Shown here: positions 36,637-47,699 of the stretch, piece by piece
Layout: each line of letters starts with the position of its first letter
How positions within the stretch are numbered: the first letter of the stretch is position 1
From: Thysanoteuthis rhombus
Taxonomy: Eukaryota; Mollusca; Cephalopoda; Oegopsida; Thysanoteuthidae
NCBI GenBank assembly: GCA_963457665.1
Contig: OY735218.1
Location: 48,241,680 to 48,305,679, forward strand
Direction of reading: 5' to 3'
Length of the DNA: 64,000 nucleotides
Notes under the pieces: model-generated
Databases searched by the model: none
The model's input: the letters and a program-made list of their open reading frames with translations, nothing else
What the model was told of the DNA's origin: nothing
Translations under genes and position numbers: made by a program

Positions 36637-36830
36637 CACATAGACTATTTCCTGTGTTGACCTCTTCTAAATTTACATACAGAATATCTAGTCTACAGAC
36701 TTTGTAGATGTTGAAGAAAAGAAGCACAAATAAACTAACTAATGAACAAACAAAGGCCTAAAGATTAGCTGTTTCCATGGATTCTTTGTTCACTGTAGAA
36801 ATTAAGAAAGCAAACTAAGTACCAGCTTAG

Positions 36831-37175
36831 AATCACACAAAGAGCAATGGGAAAATCAATCCAAGAAATAATTCTAAGAGAAAAAGATCAACATAGATCT
36901 GTTGGTGGACCATAGTAAAAGATATTATGCATATTAAGTGAAAAAATTGGAGATGGGATGGACACTTTATGTGAAGAATCAAGTTGAGCAGAAGGTTAAC
37001 CAACTGGTGTCAGAGGACAATACACACTGTTGGAAGAGACCAGATGCCATAAGGGGAGATGAGATTGAAAGGTATGCCTGTAAGATATGACAGAGGTCAG
37101 TACAATCACAGTCATCTTGGAAGGAGATAGGAAAAGCCTTTGTCCAGCAGTGGACTCATGACATCATCTAATGAT
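36831..37175 (+). pseudogene. LINE 3' end, family RB, in the foldback centre
   Basis: Degraded tail resembling the RTE-type C-terminal end: 'ggaaaagcctttgtccagca' then 'gtggactcatgacatcat', which echoes the ...GKAFVQQWT ending of RTE proteins. It finishes with a short GATGA-like tail. Related copies lie at 46,323-46,443 and 46,515-46,725. Sits between the two foldback arms, so probably inserted there. Confidence 0.6.
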
Positions 37176-37185
37176 GAAAATGATA

Positions 37186-37189
37186 TAAA

Positions 37190-37248
<59 letters not shown>
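37186..37248. repeat. (TA)n microsatellite
   Basis: Seen directly; follows the RB tail inside the foldback centre. Confidence 0.97.
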
Positions 37249-37250
<2 letters not shown>

Positions 37251-37489
37251 AGTCTTTTGTTTATTGATTTGTTTGTATACTAATGCCTCCTCTATGCAAA
37301 AACCACCATATCTATCAACCTATCCAATGCATGTATACTAAGGAGAGGTTGACTTTAAACATATGAAGTGTGAGGTTCTTGATGAATTCTAGAACTGTGA
37401 GCCCCATTTTCGCACAAGTATGCTGAAATTTTTTGTATAGATACATCTTTTCATGGCAAAGATTGCAATTCATGTAACTTTGACTTCTG

Positions 37490-37515
37490 AGGTCATTCAA
37501 GGTCACCATAGGTCA
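37490..37515 (+). promoter_or_regulatory. Three perfect AGGTCA half-sites at DR4 spacing
   Basis: AGGTCA-TTCA-AGGTCA-CCAT-AGGTCA. All three hexamers are exact and both spacers are four bases. This is the mirror-arm counterpart of the TGACCT clusters at 35.9-36.6 kb. Confidence 0.55.
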
Positions 37516-38257
37516 CTTCTGATCATTTTAAAACAATTTAAGAAGTTTGGGGCAATAATTCAGCACCTATAAAACTGAAATTAGGCATGGAGATCCATCT
37601 TTCAAAGACAAAGGTCATATGAGATGTAGAGTTGACTTTTCAGGTCATTAAAGGTTATTTCTAACCATTTTCAGAGTTTTTAGTCACAATTTTGCACCAA
37701 TGAAACTGAAATTTGGCATAGAGGTAGACACTAAATTATTTAGATATGTTATTTTAACACTGGAGTAAATCAAGAACACCATATATATTTTCTGGTCATT
37801 TCAAGCAAAGTTCTTGGCCATGATACTGCTCCTAGGATGCAGGAATTTTGCATAAGGATATATCTTTATATGGCTTAATTTATGAGCAATGTGAGGTTGG
37901 TAGTTGAGGGCACAAGAGATCATGTGAGATTATTCCTGGGAAGCACAACAACAATCTCTCAAAATTGCCAGACTTCTGCTTTGCCTATTCTGGGGTTGGA
38001 TCCCCAAACAACCTTTTCATACTGGTACTCAATGGGAGAAAACTTCTATGCTGTGTATCTAGAAACCTTCTCGAACTAAGTGATGACATCATTCTTTTTG
38101 TGCATCAGAATATTTCTTCTGTAAATTATTCATAGTGGAAATAATCGTTTTTTTCTGTGGTTATGTTGAGTAGGAAAAAATATATCAAAGAACATATTTT
38201 TCGTGTTTGGCTATATTCTAAATCATCTTTCCCTCAGCAACCCTGAGTATCCCCACT

Positions 38258-38262
38258 ATATA

Positions 38263-38302
<40 letters not shown>
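38258..38302. repeat. (TA)n microsatellite
   Basis: Abuts the right outer end of the foldback. The left outer end also lies beside a shorter TA tract (35,505-35,530). Confidence 0.97.
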
Positions 38303-38305
<3 letters not shown>

Positions 38306-38465
38306 GCAATACTGCTGACAAGGATTTAAATAAACAGAAATTTTCCATGTTTGGCTTGTTTAGTTATCTTTCCTCCAAGCAAAGCCGGTTATCCCTGCTA
38401 ATACTTATAAATGCAAAACTGCTGATAAGGATTTGAACAAAAAAATTTTCCATGTATGGCTTTGT
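38303..38465 (+). repeat. Extra tandem copies of the foldback outer end
   Basis: 'aaatgcaatactgctgacaa' and 'ttttccatgtttggct' recur about 100 bp later as 'aaatgcaaaactgctgataa' and 'ttttccatgtatggct'. Both resemble the right arm end ('tttttcgtgtttggct' at 38,196). Confidence 0.6.
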
Positions 38466-39415
38466 TCAAGAGTTGAAAAGAGAAATAAGAAGAATCAAAT
38501 TTCACTGCTATCAACACAACAAGGCATGCATTCAAGCATATTTGCTTGGTCTTGATGCTAAATTCAATCGTCTGCTGGATTAAACCAAGTATTTCCTTTC
38601 CAATTCTGTTGAAGTTTTGTACAGAATCAATTAGCAATGAAATTAGAAAGGTTAACAGTGTTAATGGGAAGAGTTGTCAAACAGCCTTGAAGCAGACCAA
38701 TACATATCTAGAAACATTGCAATCAAAGGCCAGGAAAACAGTTTATCCTAGTTCAAATACTTGTGAGTTGTACTGTATATGTATAAAGGTTTTGTATGAG
38801 GATTGGTCAGAGGAGATAGTAGACAGACTGACAAACCAAGCATGCAGGATAGTGAAAAAAAACAAGGAAGACACAATTTTAAATTCATACAGTTATAATA
38901 TTGCTTACCCTTCTATAAGGTGCTGACTCCTGGGTTGTATACCAGTGACACTTAGCCTTCTTGAGTGCTTCCGCTAGCACTTCTTTCAAACCAATCTCAA
39001 AATGCCCTGATGCAACTATCTCTCAAACAATATCCTCCAGAAAACCATGACTACAAACATTCAGGCTTTGCTATAAGAGACTCATCTCCAGTGAGAGGGC
39101 CACACGGCAAGAATGGTGGGCCATTAGCAACCAGAGATTCTCTTTTTCGGAGAACTAGTGCATAGCCAGTGAAGAAGTAGTGCTCCTTATTTCCTGCGGT
39201 ATCAACGCCAGCCAGTGGACAAAAGAGGCAACAATGCAAGGTCTACCAAACAATTCCCTGTGCTGAAATGGAGTGCAGAGCAAAAGCAGAAGAAAAAAGG
39301 TGGCTAGACATTCTCTTGTAATGGCTATAGAAAGGCCTGGCTGGTCACCTGAGGATCTGTATCAAGTGTGATATACCCTACCAAATCTTCATTTGTAAAA
39401 CCAAACCATGATAAT
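38466..39415. other. Unassigned, less AT-rich, coding-like text
   Basis: Contains a 126-codon plus-strand open frame (38,546-38,926) and opposed frames at 39,051-39,239. Another frame reads KREIRRIKFHCYQHNKACIQ before a stop. I recognise no family. Likely a decayed mobile element or pseudogene. Confidence 0.25.
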
Positions 39416-39592
39416 GATAGAATTATTATGTATTTCGTGCAAGTGATTTGTAAGATATGATACATCTGTATTGAATATATTTATATACATATACCATATA
39501 CGATTCTATGTATTGTTTACATGTATATTTGTATTGTATTATGATGTGTATATGTATATATGTCTTGTATATGATCAATATATATTGTATAA

Positions 39593-39595
<3 letters not shown>

Positions 39596-39656
<61 letters not shown>
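39596..39656. repeat. (TA)n microsatellite
   Basis: Seen directly, set in a wider TATG/TATA-rich region from about 39,470. Confidence 0.97.
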
Positions 39657-39664
<8 letters not shown>

Positions 39665-39741
39665 CTATTACAATGTGCATCTATTACATAAATGAATGTA
39701 TGTATCATATGCATTGTATTTTAGTTTAGCATATATATTTA

Positions 39742-40318
39742 CAGAGTGATGCAAGAAGTAAATAGACACTAACAGTTTTGCTTTCACTTTACTCAAACAT
39801 TCACAGTGCATTCAATAGGAAATATTGACTTTACATTAGACGCTTTAAGAGCAACAACTCATCTTTGCAAAGGGTTAATAAGTTCTGAACTTGCATTTTG
39901 AGGTATTCCAGACCATTCTTGGCATAAAAGATTCATGAAATCTGAATAGTTTGATGGCTTTTTAGACTTCTTACACAAGTTTTCATCTAATATTGCCCAC
40001 AAGCAATTCATGTCGTTTGATACAGTATCAGGAAATCGATCAAATCTTGATTTGTCCAAAGAAATTATGCTGTGCCAAAAGGCTAAAGGCTTATCACTCA
40101 TCTCAATCGTCCACTCATTTTTCATCTTGATATTTGTCATGGTTAAAAGACCCCCCCCCACCTCCTAGCTGCTCATCCATAAAAAACAAATTGATAAAAA
40201 TGATTTTTTGCCATTCTTTGGCTAATTTGAATTTTTTTCTATCACTTTGGTATTTTTTGAACAAGGGTTTTTCTCAACATAAAACTAAGGGTGTCCATTT
40301 ACTTTTTGCATATCGCAG
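39742..40318 (-). mobile_element. Tc1-like element, 577 bp, internally deleted
   Basis: Terminal inverted repeats are visible. The left end contains 'atgcaagaagtaaatagaca'. The right end, reverse-complemented, contains 'atgcaaaaagtaaatggaca'. Both ends sit inside TA dinucleotides (39,740-39,741 and 40,319-40,320), the Tc1/mariner target-site duplication. The minus-strand frame 39,859-40,161 reads FPDTVSNDMNCLWAILDENL, then later LLCQEWSGIPQNA and LINPLQR. That matches the C-terminal end of Tc1 transposases, including the last catalytic-region text. The N-terminal DNA-binding and first catalytic parts are missing, so it can move only if a transposase acts in trans. Confidence 0.85.
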
Positions 40319-40779
40319 TATTGTATATGCCTATATATGCATCGTATTCCACTTTATATTTATTGTTTATATGCATTGTATATAATTATATGTTTTGTAT
40401 ACTCGCATATGTATCTTGTATATAATTATATTTATCGGATTATATATCTTGTCCAAGTAATGGGATGCATGGTAGTGGAGCCAAATCAGATAACATCTGG
40501 TGGAACTCATCACTTGAACATTTTGGAACTTTAAACGTCAGATGATTGGCTCGAGGCCAGTCCAGAAACAACAAAGGAGAATGCAGAACAAACAAAGTAA
40601 ATTACGAATAATCAGTGACAACTATTTAGCAAATACATTCACGATCATAAGCGACGAGCGATTCAATAGAATTCGATTATGTTCAATTTGGATTATACAG
40701 AAAAGTTGGTACGTAATAATAGTCGAGATGTCTACTTTGTTTAGTGTTGATGCCACAAACTGAAAAACTTCAATAGCTT

Positions 40780-41115
40780 AGTACATTGGTTTTCAAACTC
40801 TCTGCCATGTGTGCAGCGACTATCTCCCAAGTGTGCCGCATAAATTTTTCCAAATCTACACACTTCTATTTTGAGCCTTGAATGTATCCAGGAGGAGCAC
40901 TATGTCTATTCCATGGAATTGGCAACCAAATGGTTTTAGATCTAATGAGATTTCAATCTTTTTAACAAAACATGAAAGAAAAAAGAGTATGTATATCATT
41001 ATGCTGGTATAAAAGATTTGTTCATTGACTACTGAAATGTTTGTGCCTAATTCATTTCATAGCCACAGTTGGTGTGCTGCATGTAACCATTACATTTCTT
41101 AGTGTGTTTTCATAC
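40780..41115 (+). repeat. Possible non-autonomous hAT element
   Basis: The left side 'ggttttcaaactctctgcca' with 'aagtgtgccgca' resembles the CAGNGGTTTTCAAAC...GTGTGCCGC ends of short hAT elements in other animals. The right side has 'ttggtgtgctgcatg'. I could not align clean TIRs or an 8-bp target-site duplication. Confidence 0.35.
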
Positions 41116-41275
41116 AATAAAGTTGAAATTAAAGTTGTCTGTTCTGGTTGCTAGTTCAAATCACGTGAAAGGACAAAATAACAAGGACTAAAAACTACCT
41201 AACCCAACTGGATAAAATGTAAAGTATTGTTCAAAACTCATTGAAGATTACTGGATATGACAAATATCTGAAGAA

Positions 41276-41277
<2 letters not shown>

Positions 41278-41332
<55 letters not shown>

Positions 41333-41335
41333 ATA
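41278..41335. repeat. (TA)n(TG)n microsatellite
   Basis: Seen directly. Confidence 0.95.
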
Positions 41336-41714
41336 TGCATAAAAATATCAATCATTATTATAATCAATACTTATTATTATTATAATTAATATTCCCTTCT
41401 TCAGGGTTGAGCAATGTTAGGTTGGGCAGCCGTCTATTACTGCTATAATGCAATGTTCTTCCAAATCTGGAATGGAGCACTTCAGTAGATTGGGAATTGT
41501 GCGTAAGTGAATATATCACTTAATTCAGTCCAACTGACTGTCCAGATCTGCGTATGACAAGGGAAAAGTGTCTGCCTCTGGGTCTGAAGTAAAGGTTTTG
41601 ATCTGACCTTGTGGTAGGGAAGGGATGTTGGATAGTCTATAGTCACACTGATGAGTTGTAAAATAATGAAACAGCTGTTTGTGGATGATTTAATTATTAT
41701 TATTATAATATATG

Positions 41715-41768
<54 letters not shown>

Positions 41769-42680
41769 ATAAGTACATGACTACACAGCAGCTGGTCAAA
41801 TATTTTTTTATTCACTGATGACGTAGCTTTTTTTGTCTGTCATTTCTGCTTCAAAAAGACTATGGCACTTTTGAGCTTGGACTTGAGCCCTAGGAAAACC
41901 ATCATCCTTGATCAGTCTATGCATAGAGAGGAGTATCATCCATCTAAAAATTTCAGTTTATTGAAATAGTCATCAGTTGTTTCACTATACAAGCTTTTTC
42001 AACAGACGATGTATTTCTAGTTACATTCCGTGTTTCTATGTGTGAGATAATTTTTTTTTTTACTTTACATTTGAAATAACATCATTACAGTAAAACAGGA
42101 TCTCCTCCTGTGTCTTGATAATAAGTTAATTGTTTGTGTTTCCAATCATATTTATAGTTATTCAAAGTGGTAATGTATCTTTATCATTGAAATTTTTAAG
42201 GCTCTAATTATTTCTTTGTATTCAAGTTGGTTTTTACTTCTGATTCATTCAAGGGTATTATGTGGTTGATTTTTTCTTCTTGATTGATACTGGTAATGTG
42301 TTTTTTGCTTTATTGTTTAAAAAAATGAAACAAATATTGGCAACATAATTTTACTGTAAGCAACTCTCATTAATAAATCACACTAAAATGAAAATTAAAA
42401 AAACATAGACTACAACTAACTTAAAAACAACGAAAGAATAAATTAGAAAAGTTAACTGAGATAGAAATATAGATATCTTCCAAGAATAAGAAAGACACTT
42501 AAACAAAAGGAAAAATATAAAACACGCTACCAGTATTGACTAAAGGATAAGTAATTTGACCTGAAAATACTCCTTAATGAAAAAAACAATAAAGACTACA
42601 CCGTCAATTTGGAAATCTTGTTTAATTGAATAACTGCTAAGTATTGTAGTAAATTGAACAAACATGAAATATTGTTATGC
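41336..42680. other. No recognised gene; compound (CA)n(TA)n at 41,714-41,763
   Basis: ATTATT runs bracket a less AT-rich block at 41,400-41,690. Otherwise AT-rich and without a supported feature. Confidence 0.45.
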
Positions 42681-42682
42681 AT

Positions 42683-43072
42683 ATCATCATCATCATCATT
42701 TATTTATTGTGCCTCTTTAGACGTAGACCTTCCCAAGGATTCGGCACAGCTCTCTATCATGGGCATTGCGGAGCCAAAGCTTTCTGAATTTGTCAAGTTC
42801 ATCTCTCCATCTTGGATTCTGCCGGCCTTGGTTTTGCATGTGATATCTTTGGAACCAAGTTGTGAGTCATGATGTCTACTGGTTGTTTGCCATTCTTGCA
42901 ACATGTCTAGCCCATTGCCATTTGAGCTTTCGGATGGATTTTATGATGTCTCAGGCTCCTGATTTTTCCTTAATAGATTATGATCTCTCCATATGAAGTT
43001 GGACATGATTCTTTCAAGCGCATGTTGCAAGGTTCTCAGTTTGAGGGTCAGTATCTTGGTTAAACTCCATGT

Positions 43073-43078
<6 letters not shown>
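42683..43078 (-). pseudogene. RA LINE 3' fragment
   Basis: (ATC)n start, then 'agacgtagaccttcccaagg', 'tctctatcatgggcattgcg', 'ttgtgagtcatgatgtctac' and 'gccattcttgcaacatgtct'. It ends at 'catgtctcagttt', where a TA tract begins. The break is therefore at the TA tract, not at a natural 5' truncation that can be seen. Confidence 0.85.

Positions 43079-43129
<51 letters not shown>
43079..43129. repeat. (TA)n microsatellite
   Basis: Directly adjoins the truncated end of the LINE fragment. Confidence 0.97.
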
Positions 43130-43135
<6 letters not shown>

Positions 43136-43404
43136 TGACACACACATATGTACACATGTGTACTAAGGAAGTAATTAATGGGTTATTTCCACAATTATTG
43201 CAAAGCCATCTTGAAAATGTACTGCATCCCTTTAATAAATTTAGCAATGGGGTTTTTGCTTATAGATGAGTTGAAGGATACATTAAGTGACTGGCTAATG
43301 AGCAAGCTGTAGTTTCAACTTTGATTTCTTTCAAAAGCCTCGTTTGCCTAATATTCAAAGATCAGAATAAAATTTTGTGATAATAGACCTTGATGTTTTC
43401 AGCA

Positions 43405-43900
43405 CAAATAAAAAAACATGTATTAGAAACCGTCAACCAGCACTGTGAACATTTCAATTTTCCTCAGTTTTTAAGCTGGTCTAGCTAGCTGGTTGACTAT
43501 GTATGTATCTCACATATATGCCATATCGATGGAACTGGGGAGCTAAAACTTGAAACTTTTACTCCTTACTACGTCCGCAAAAACATTTTTTCATTTTTAG
43601 AAATTATCACCTCTTGATGGATTTTGAGTTAGGGTTGAGTTTGCAATGTAATTTTATGCTGAATTGGTCTATAATTTGTGTCAAGCTGCATTGATGTCTG
43701 TTTCAAATAAAAATCCTTGATTTTTTAGTGTGAAACAAAATATGAGAAACAAAACTAATACATTGGCCCTATTTTCACCCTTTTTCCTATTCTTCATTTG
43801 GTCATTATAACATGGCCTGCAGCAAAAAATCATTTGTCATGTAAAGGTTCTGGTTGAGTGACTAATCAGACAGGTTTTATTATCCTTTTAGAATTTGGTA
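43405..43900 (+). repeat. Family M dispersed repeat, near full length
   Basis: In order: 'agaaaccgtcaaccagcact', 'ctcagtttttaagctggtct', 'agctagctggttgactatgt', 'ggaactggggagctaaaact', 'gcaatgtaattttatgctga' and 'gagtgactaatcagacagg'. Good reference copy for defining the family. Confidence 0.7.
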
Positions 43901-44740
43901 GATATTTCAGAAGCCCATTGAGTTCAGACGATAAAAGTTATCACCAAAAGGAAGTACAGACGAGATTTCTATAAAAATGTCTAGCTTGGTTATATCAATT
44001 CTGCCAATCAAAGAAAAAAAAAGAATTAAATCTTTTGAAAATATACATGAATGCATTTTTGATAAAGAATTTATAACGGCTTATTTTTCAGTAAACTTTT
44101 CTTGGTGTGGTAGATACGAAAAATACATTTTTATCTCGTAAGGCACTGTAGCTTGGACAATATAACGATGCAAAATATCTTATTGTTTTATGGATATTTC
44201 ATGCACTCTCTATTTCTATAAATTTTTCAGAATAATTAAATTCATCCTCAACTCATATAAATGGATTGGCATGGCTTGTGCATGTATAAGAACTTAATAT
44301 CAAAAAGATTATCTTGAAAAACAGATTTTTTATCAAAAATTAACTGGAAAATTGTAGCACAAGATTTGGACTCTGTTGGTCTAGAATGATCATCGAGAGC
44401 CTTAAAAAGCACTATTCAAAAAACAAAAAGGAAACATTTTTTGATGTCGTCTATGGCATACTTCAAGGTTGAAGCCCTCAAAATGCAACAAGGAGTCCCC
44501 AGGAACACAAACACATGCACAAACACTCACACAGTTGGATATTCAAAGAGAAAAGATTTTGTAGCCCTCTCGTCTGTTTATTCAATAATGATCCACTAGA
44601 GACTATTCAATCCTGTCATGAGAATTACACAAGTTCAAAAAATACTTGGTATTCTTGTAATTCTAGAAGCTGGATTAACTGTAAAAATCTATGCTCCCCA
44701 TCAGTCTAAGCTGCTTTGTTTTTCCTTTAATCTAATCATT
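43901..44740. other. No recognised feature
   Basis: AT-rich, no supported structure. Confidence 0.45.
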
Positions 44741-44744
44741 CATT

Positions 44745-44895
44745 CTGGTTGTACCAATGGAGCTAGAGGGCTGAAATTTTCAAAATCAACTCTTTATTAT
44801 GCCTAGAATTTTTTTAAAAATCCCCCCACACCAATGGATTATTAGTGTGGGTTCAATTTGCAGTACAAATTTATACCAAATCGATTGGCCAATCA
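44745..44895 (+). repeat. Family M fragment
   Basis: 'accaatggagctagagggct' followed by 'gaaatttt' and 'tttattatgcctagaat', then a CCCCCC run and 'gttcaatttgcagta'. This corresponds to the middle of family M. Confidence 0.5.
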
Positions 44896-44953
44896 AATAT
44901 GTACCATACATACTCCATTGCCCGATGGGTTCTTCAAACTATATATTTTCATA

Positions 44954-45010
44954 CACACACACACACACACGCAGACACACACACGCAGACACACACACAC
45001 ATATACATAC

Positions 45011-45056
<46 letters not shown>

Positions 45057-45145
45057 GTATATACATATATATAAAAATACACACTTACATATGAACATAT
45101 ATAAATACATACATACATACATATATATATATATGCATGTATGTA
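44954..45145. repeat. Compound (CA)n, CAGACA, (TA)n, (CATA)n tract
   Basis: Seen directly. Several short frames run through it and are not genes. Confidence 0.95.
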
Positions 45146-45212
45146 CTCACATGTGTAATATCCTTTAACATAAATTCTTTCAATTGATGCAGAGTTTTAA
45201 ATATCTGAAAGT

Positions 45213-45450
45213 AGTCATCATCATCAGTCTTTTAACATCTATCATTGGACATAGACCTTTCCCAAGATTTGCCACAATTCTCTATCATGGGTGTCATGGA
45301 GCCAGTATTTTCTGAATTTGTCTAGTTCGTCTCTCCATCTTATATTCTGCCGACGTTGGTTGCGCATGTGATCTCTAGGGATCCATGTTGTAAGTCATGA
45401 TGTCCATCAGTTGTCTGCCATTCCATTAAACATGACTTGCTATTTGAGTT
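45213..45450 (-). pseudogene. RA LINE 3' end
   Basis: 'catcatcatcagtcttttaa' start, then 'attggacatagacctttccc' and 'tgcgcatgtgatctctaggg'. It ends shortly after 'gttgtctgccattcc'. Confidence 0.82.
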
Positions 45451-46320
45451 TTCTTATGTTATACCTAAACTTAATTCTTAAAGTAGTGAGACTCTACAAA
45501 CATTTCTTTCAGAATGTGAAGATTATTCAGGTGTTTATAATCCCAAAAGGTTATATTCTTTAAAGCTAGTGTCACTCTCTAGAATTTTTATTAGGTGTGT
45601 GCAAAAGTTCCAAACAATTTTTAAAAAATTAGAGACCCAGTTGAAAACTATTTTTTCACTGGAAACTTTTGCTCATGGCAAATACTTGAATAAACATAAA
45701 GTTGTATGCCACCACATTTATTCTTCCATGAATTATCTGTTAATGGGAGAAAATGCTACAATTTCCATATCAATAAATCTTTGAAAAATACAAAGACAAC
45801 ACTAATTGGCCATGTTTCTCCTCTCTTACTAATATCTCCATAGGGTGTGAGACTAAAGTTCATGTGTCGTGTTTGTTATCATAAATTGGGTGTGTAAATT
45901 TAAATATATGACTCAATCTATTTTTTTGCCATTGAACAAAAAATTCAGCTACAATAAAAAGACATTTTTCTGTATTTTTTATTCATTTTCAGAATTTTTT
46001 CTTTTGCCATTACGCAATCATTCTTTTAGATTTGAAAGTCTGCATAGACTTGCAAAGTCTCAAAAAAAAAAAAATGTTTTCTCTTCTTCTTTGGTCTCTC
46101 TATATCAATTTCTTTCTATATTTCTCTCTCAATCTTTCCGTCTTACTTTATGTCTCTCTTTTGGTGAGATATTCTTTTTTTTTTCAAGTAATTGCTTTTA
46201 CATTCCCAACAGGGTTGGATGCCGGCCTCTGATTCTAACTGCTTAAGATTGTTCAAATTGAATTCAAAAGTTGCATAAGTGTTCATGAGAACACCTACAG
46301 ATAAAACATTTTGAATGAAT
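45451..46320. other. No recognised gene
   Basis: AT-rich with T-runs. A 125-codon plus-strand frame (45,869-46,246) is rich in Phe, Leu and Ser from T-rich DNA and has no family resemblance. Confidence 0.4.
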
Positions 46321-46322
46321 AG

Positions 46323-46442
46323 CAAAAGGTTAACCAATTGATGCCCATGGGATAGTAAACATGGTGGGAAAAGACCAGACCATGGCAGAGGCTAGTACAA
46401 TCATGTTTGTCATGGGAAAAGCTTCGTCCAGCAGTGGACATA

Positions 46443-46443
<1 letters not shown>
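46323..46443 (+). pseudogene. LINE 3' end, family RB
   Basis: 'gatgcccatgggatagtaaa', 'gggaaaagaccagaccatgg' and 'ttcgtccagcagtggacata'. Same family as 36,831-37,175. Confidence 0.6.
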
Positions 46444-46444
<1 letters not shown>

Positions 46445-46497
<53 letters not shown>

Positions 46498-46503
46498 TAT
46501 ATA
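46445..46503. repeat. (TA)n microsatellite at the centre of an inverted pair
   Basis: Lies between two oppositely oriented RB fragments. Confidence 0.97.
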
Positions 46504-46514
46504 TGTATATATAT

Positions 46515-46725
46515 CATCCTCATCATCATCATCAATCATTATAAGTCCTCTACTGGAAAAAAGATTATTCACACCATCTTTCTCAACCACAGTGACAGCA
46601 CTGATCTCTGCAATGTCTTATCGGCAAACCTTTCTATGTCATTGCTTCATCTTGTGTCTGGTCTTTCCCTAAAGCATTTACTGTCCCATGGGCACCAATC
46701 AGTACGACTTTTGCTCCATCTGATA
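46515..46725 (-). pseudogene. LINE 3' end, family RB, inverted copy
   Basis: Starts with (ATC)n. Its minus strand carries 'ggtgcccatgggacagtaaa' and 'gggaaagaccagacacaaga', matching the plus-strand fragment at 46,323. Confidence 0.6.
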
Positions 46726-46744
46726 TCTCTTATATACATGTAAT

Positions 46745-46912
46745 TGCATTGAGAAATGGTAAGAGCATCACTCCGTTGAAGTGGCTACCCTTTAATGGCA
46801 GGTTCAATTTCTGCAGCAGTCCGATTTTCTTTAATTATTTATTCTTTTTACGCTGTCTAGTCTGAGCTATACATTAGCAGTGTAATAATGGGAGATCGTT
46901 TCAAATAAGTTT
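46745..46912 (+). repeat. tRNA-derived SINE S1, copy F
   Basis: The head reads 'aatggtaagagcatcactcc' (A-box side), then 'ggcaggttcaatttctgcag' (B-box GGTTCAATTTC). Next comes the junction 'tctttaattatttattc' and the tail 'aataatgggagatcgtttca'. This copy shows the most continuous head-to-tail arrangement on the plus strand. Confidence 0.72.
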
Positions 46913-47464
46913 TTATGGAACACAAATTATATATTTGAGTTTCCACATATATAAAGCATGAAGTATATCCATATATACATACGCATATATATGTATATAT
47001 GTTTGTGTAAATCTTTCCAATGAGCACAGATATTACACTCTGATCATAGACAGAGAGCAGGTAAGCAACACTTTTCTCCATTGGAGTTTATATTCATACT
47101 TTGATCCTAGGTAAAGACACCAATTCATTTGTGGAAAATCCAATCATTTCGGAAGGGTTCTCTGATTTTAGAATATAGACAATATGTCTGAACACATATA
47201 TAGTTATCTTTATTTCTCTTCCTAGTGTAATGTATTTATATTAAGATCAGTTTATATATTTTATGTATGTGCAAGAATATGAACATGATTTTTTGTATGT
47301 ACATACTAAGTGTGATGTAGATAATAATGTATGTATACACCCCAACACACACACATACATACAAATTCATTGTTCAATTATAGAAATGAATTTAATTCTT
47401 CTTTTGTTAATTTTGCATGAGTTTTATCGTCAACTTACATGAGTTTTAGATAAGTGTAATGCTT

Positions 47465-47466
47465 GC

Positions 47467-47499
<33 letters not shown>

Positions 47500-47519
47500 T
47501 ATTTATGTATATATATATT

Positions 47520-47564
<45 letters not shown>

Positions 47565-47575
47565 ATATGCATGTG

Positions 47576-47644
<69 letters not shown>

Positions 47645-47645
47645 A
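47465..47645. repeat. Interrupted (TA)n/(TATG)n/(TG)n tract
   Basis: Seen directly. Confidence 0.97.
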
Positions 47646-47699
47646 TAGAAAGAAGTAAACAGACTGAGATAGATATGAACAGAAATAAATAGATAGGTC

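Larger units (their letters stand above)
35533..38257. mobile_element. Foldback-like element with satellite-bearing inverted arms
   Basis: The left arm (35,533 to about 36,660) and right arm (about 37,320 to 38,257) are inverted copies. Outer ends align over 250 bp or more. On the left are 'gaaaaatatgttctttgata' and 'aatgatgtcatt', then 'ggatccaacccct'. On the right the reverse complements occur in mirror order ('tatcaaagaacatattttt' at 38,184; 'ggttggatccccaaa' at 37,993). Inside each arm are diverged tandem units of about 145 bp, marked by 'tttcagcat'-like text, 'caaaattgtg' and TGACCT/AGGTCA clusters. The centre holds a LINE-like fragment and a TA tract. No transposase is encoded. Foldback elements with long subrepeat-containing arms are known from other animals; assignment to that class is inference. 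Confidence 0.7.

Noticed and set aside
38546-38926. 126-codon plus-strand gene
   Set aside because: No domain, no supporting exon structure, and an alternative frame looks equally coding-like before a stop.
41482-41799. 105-codon minus-strand gene
   Set aside because: Its C-proximal or N-proximal parts translate the (CA)n(TA)n tract and the remainder has no family resemblance.
45869-46246. 125-codon Phe/Leu/Ser-rich membrane-like protein
   Set aside because: The hydrophobicity comes from T-rich DNA, and overlapping frames show the same bias.
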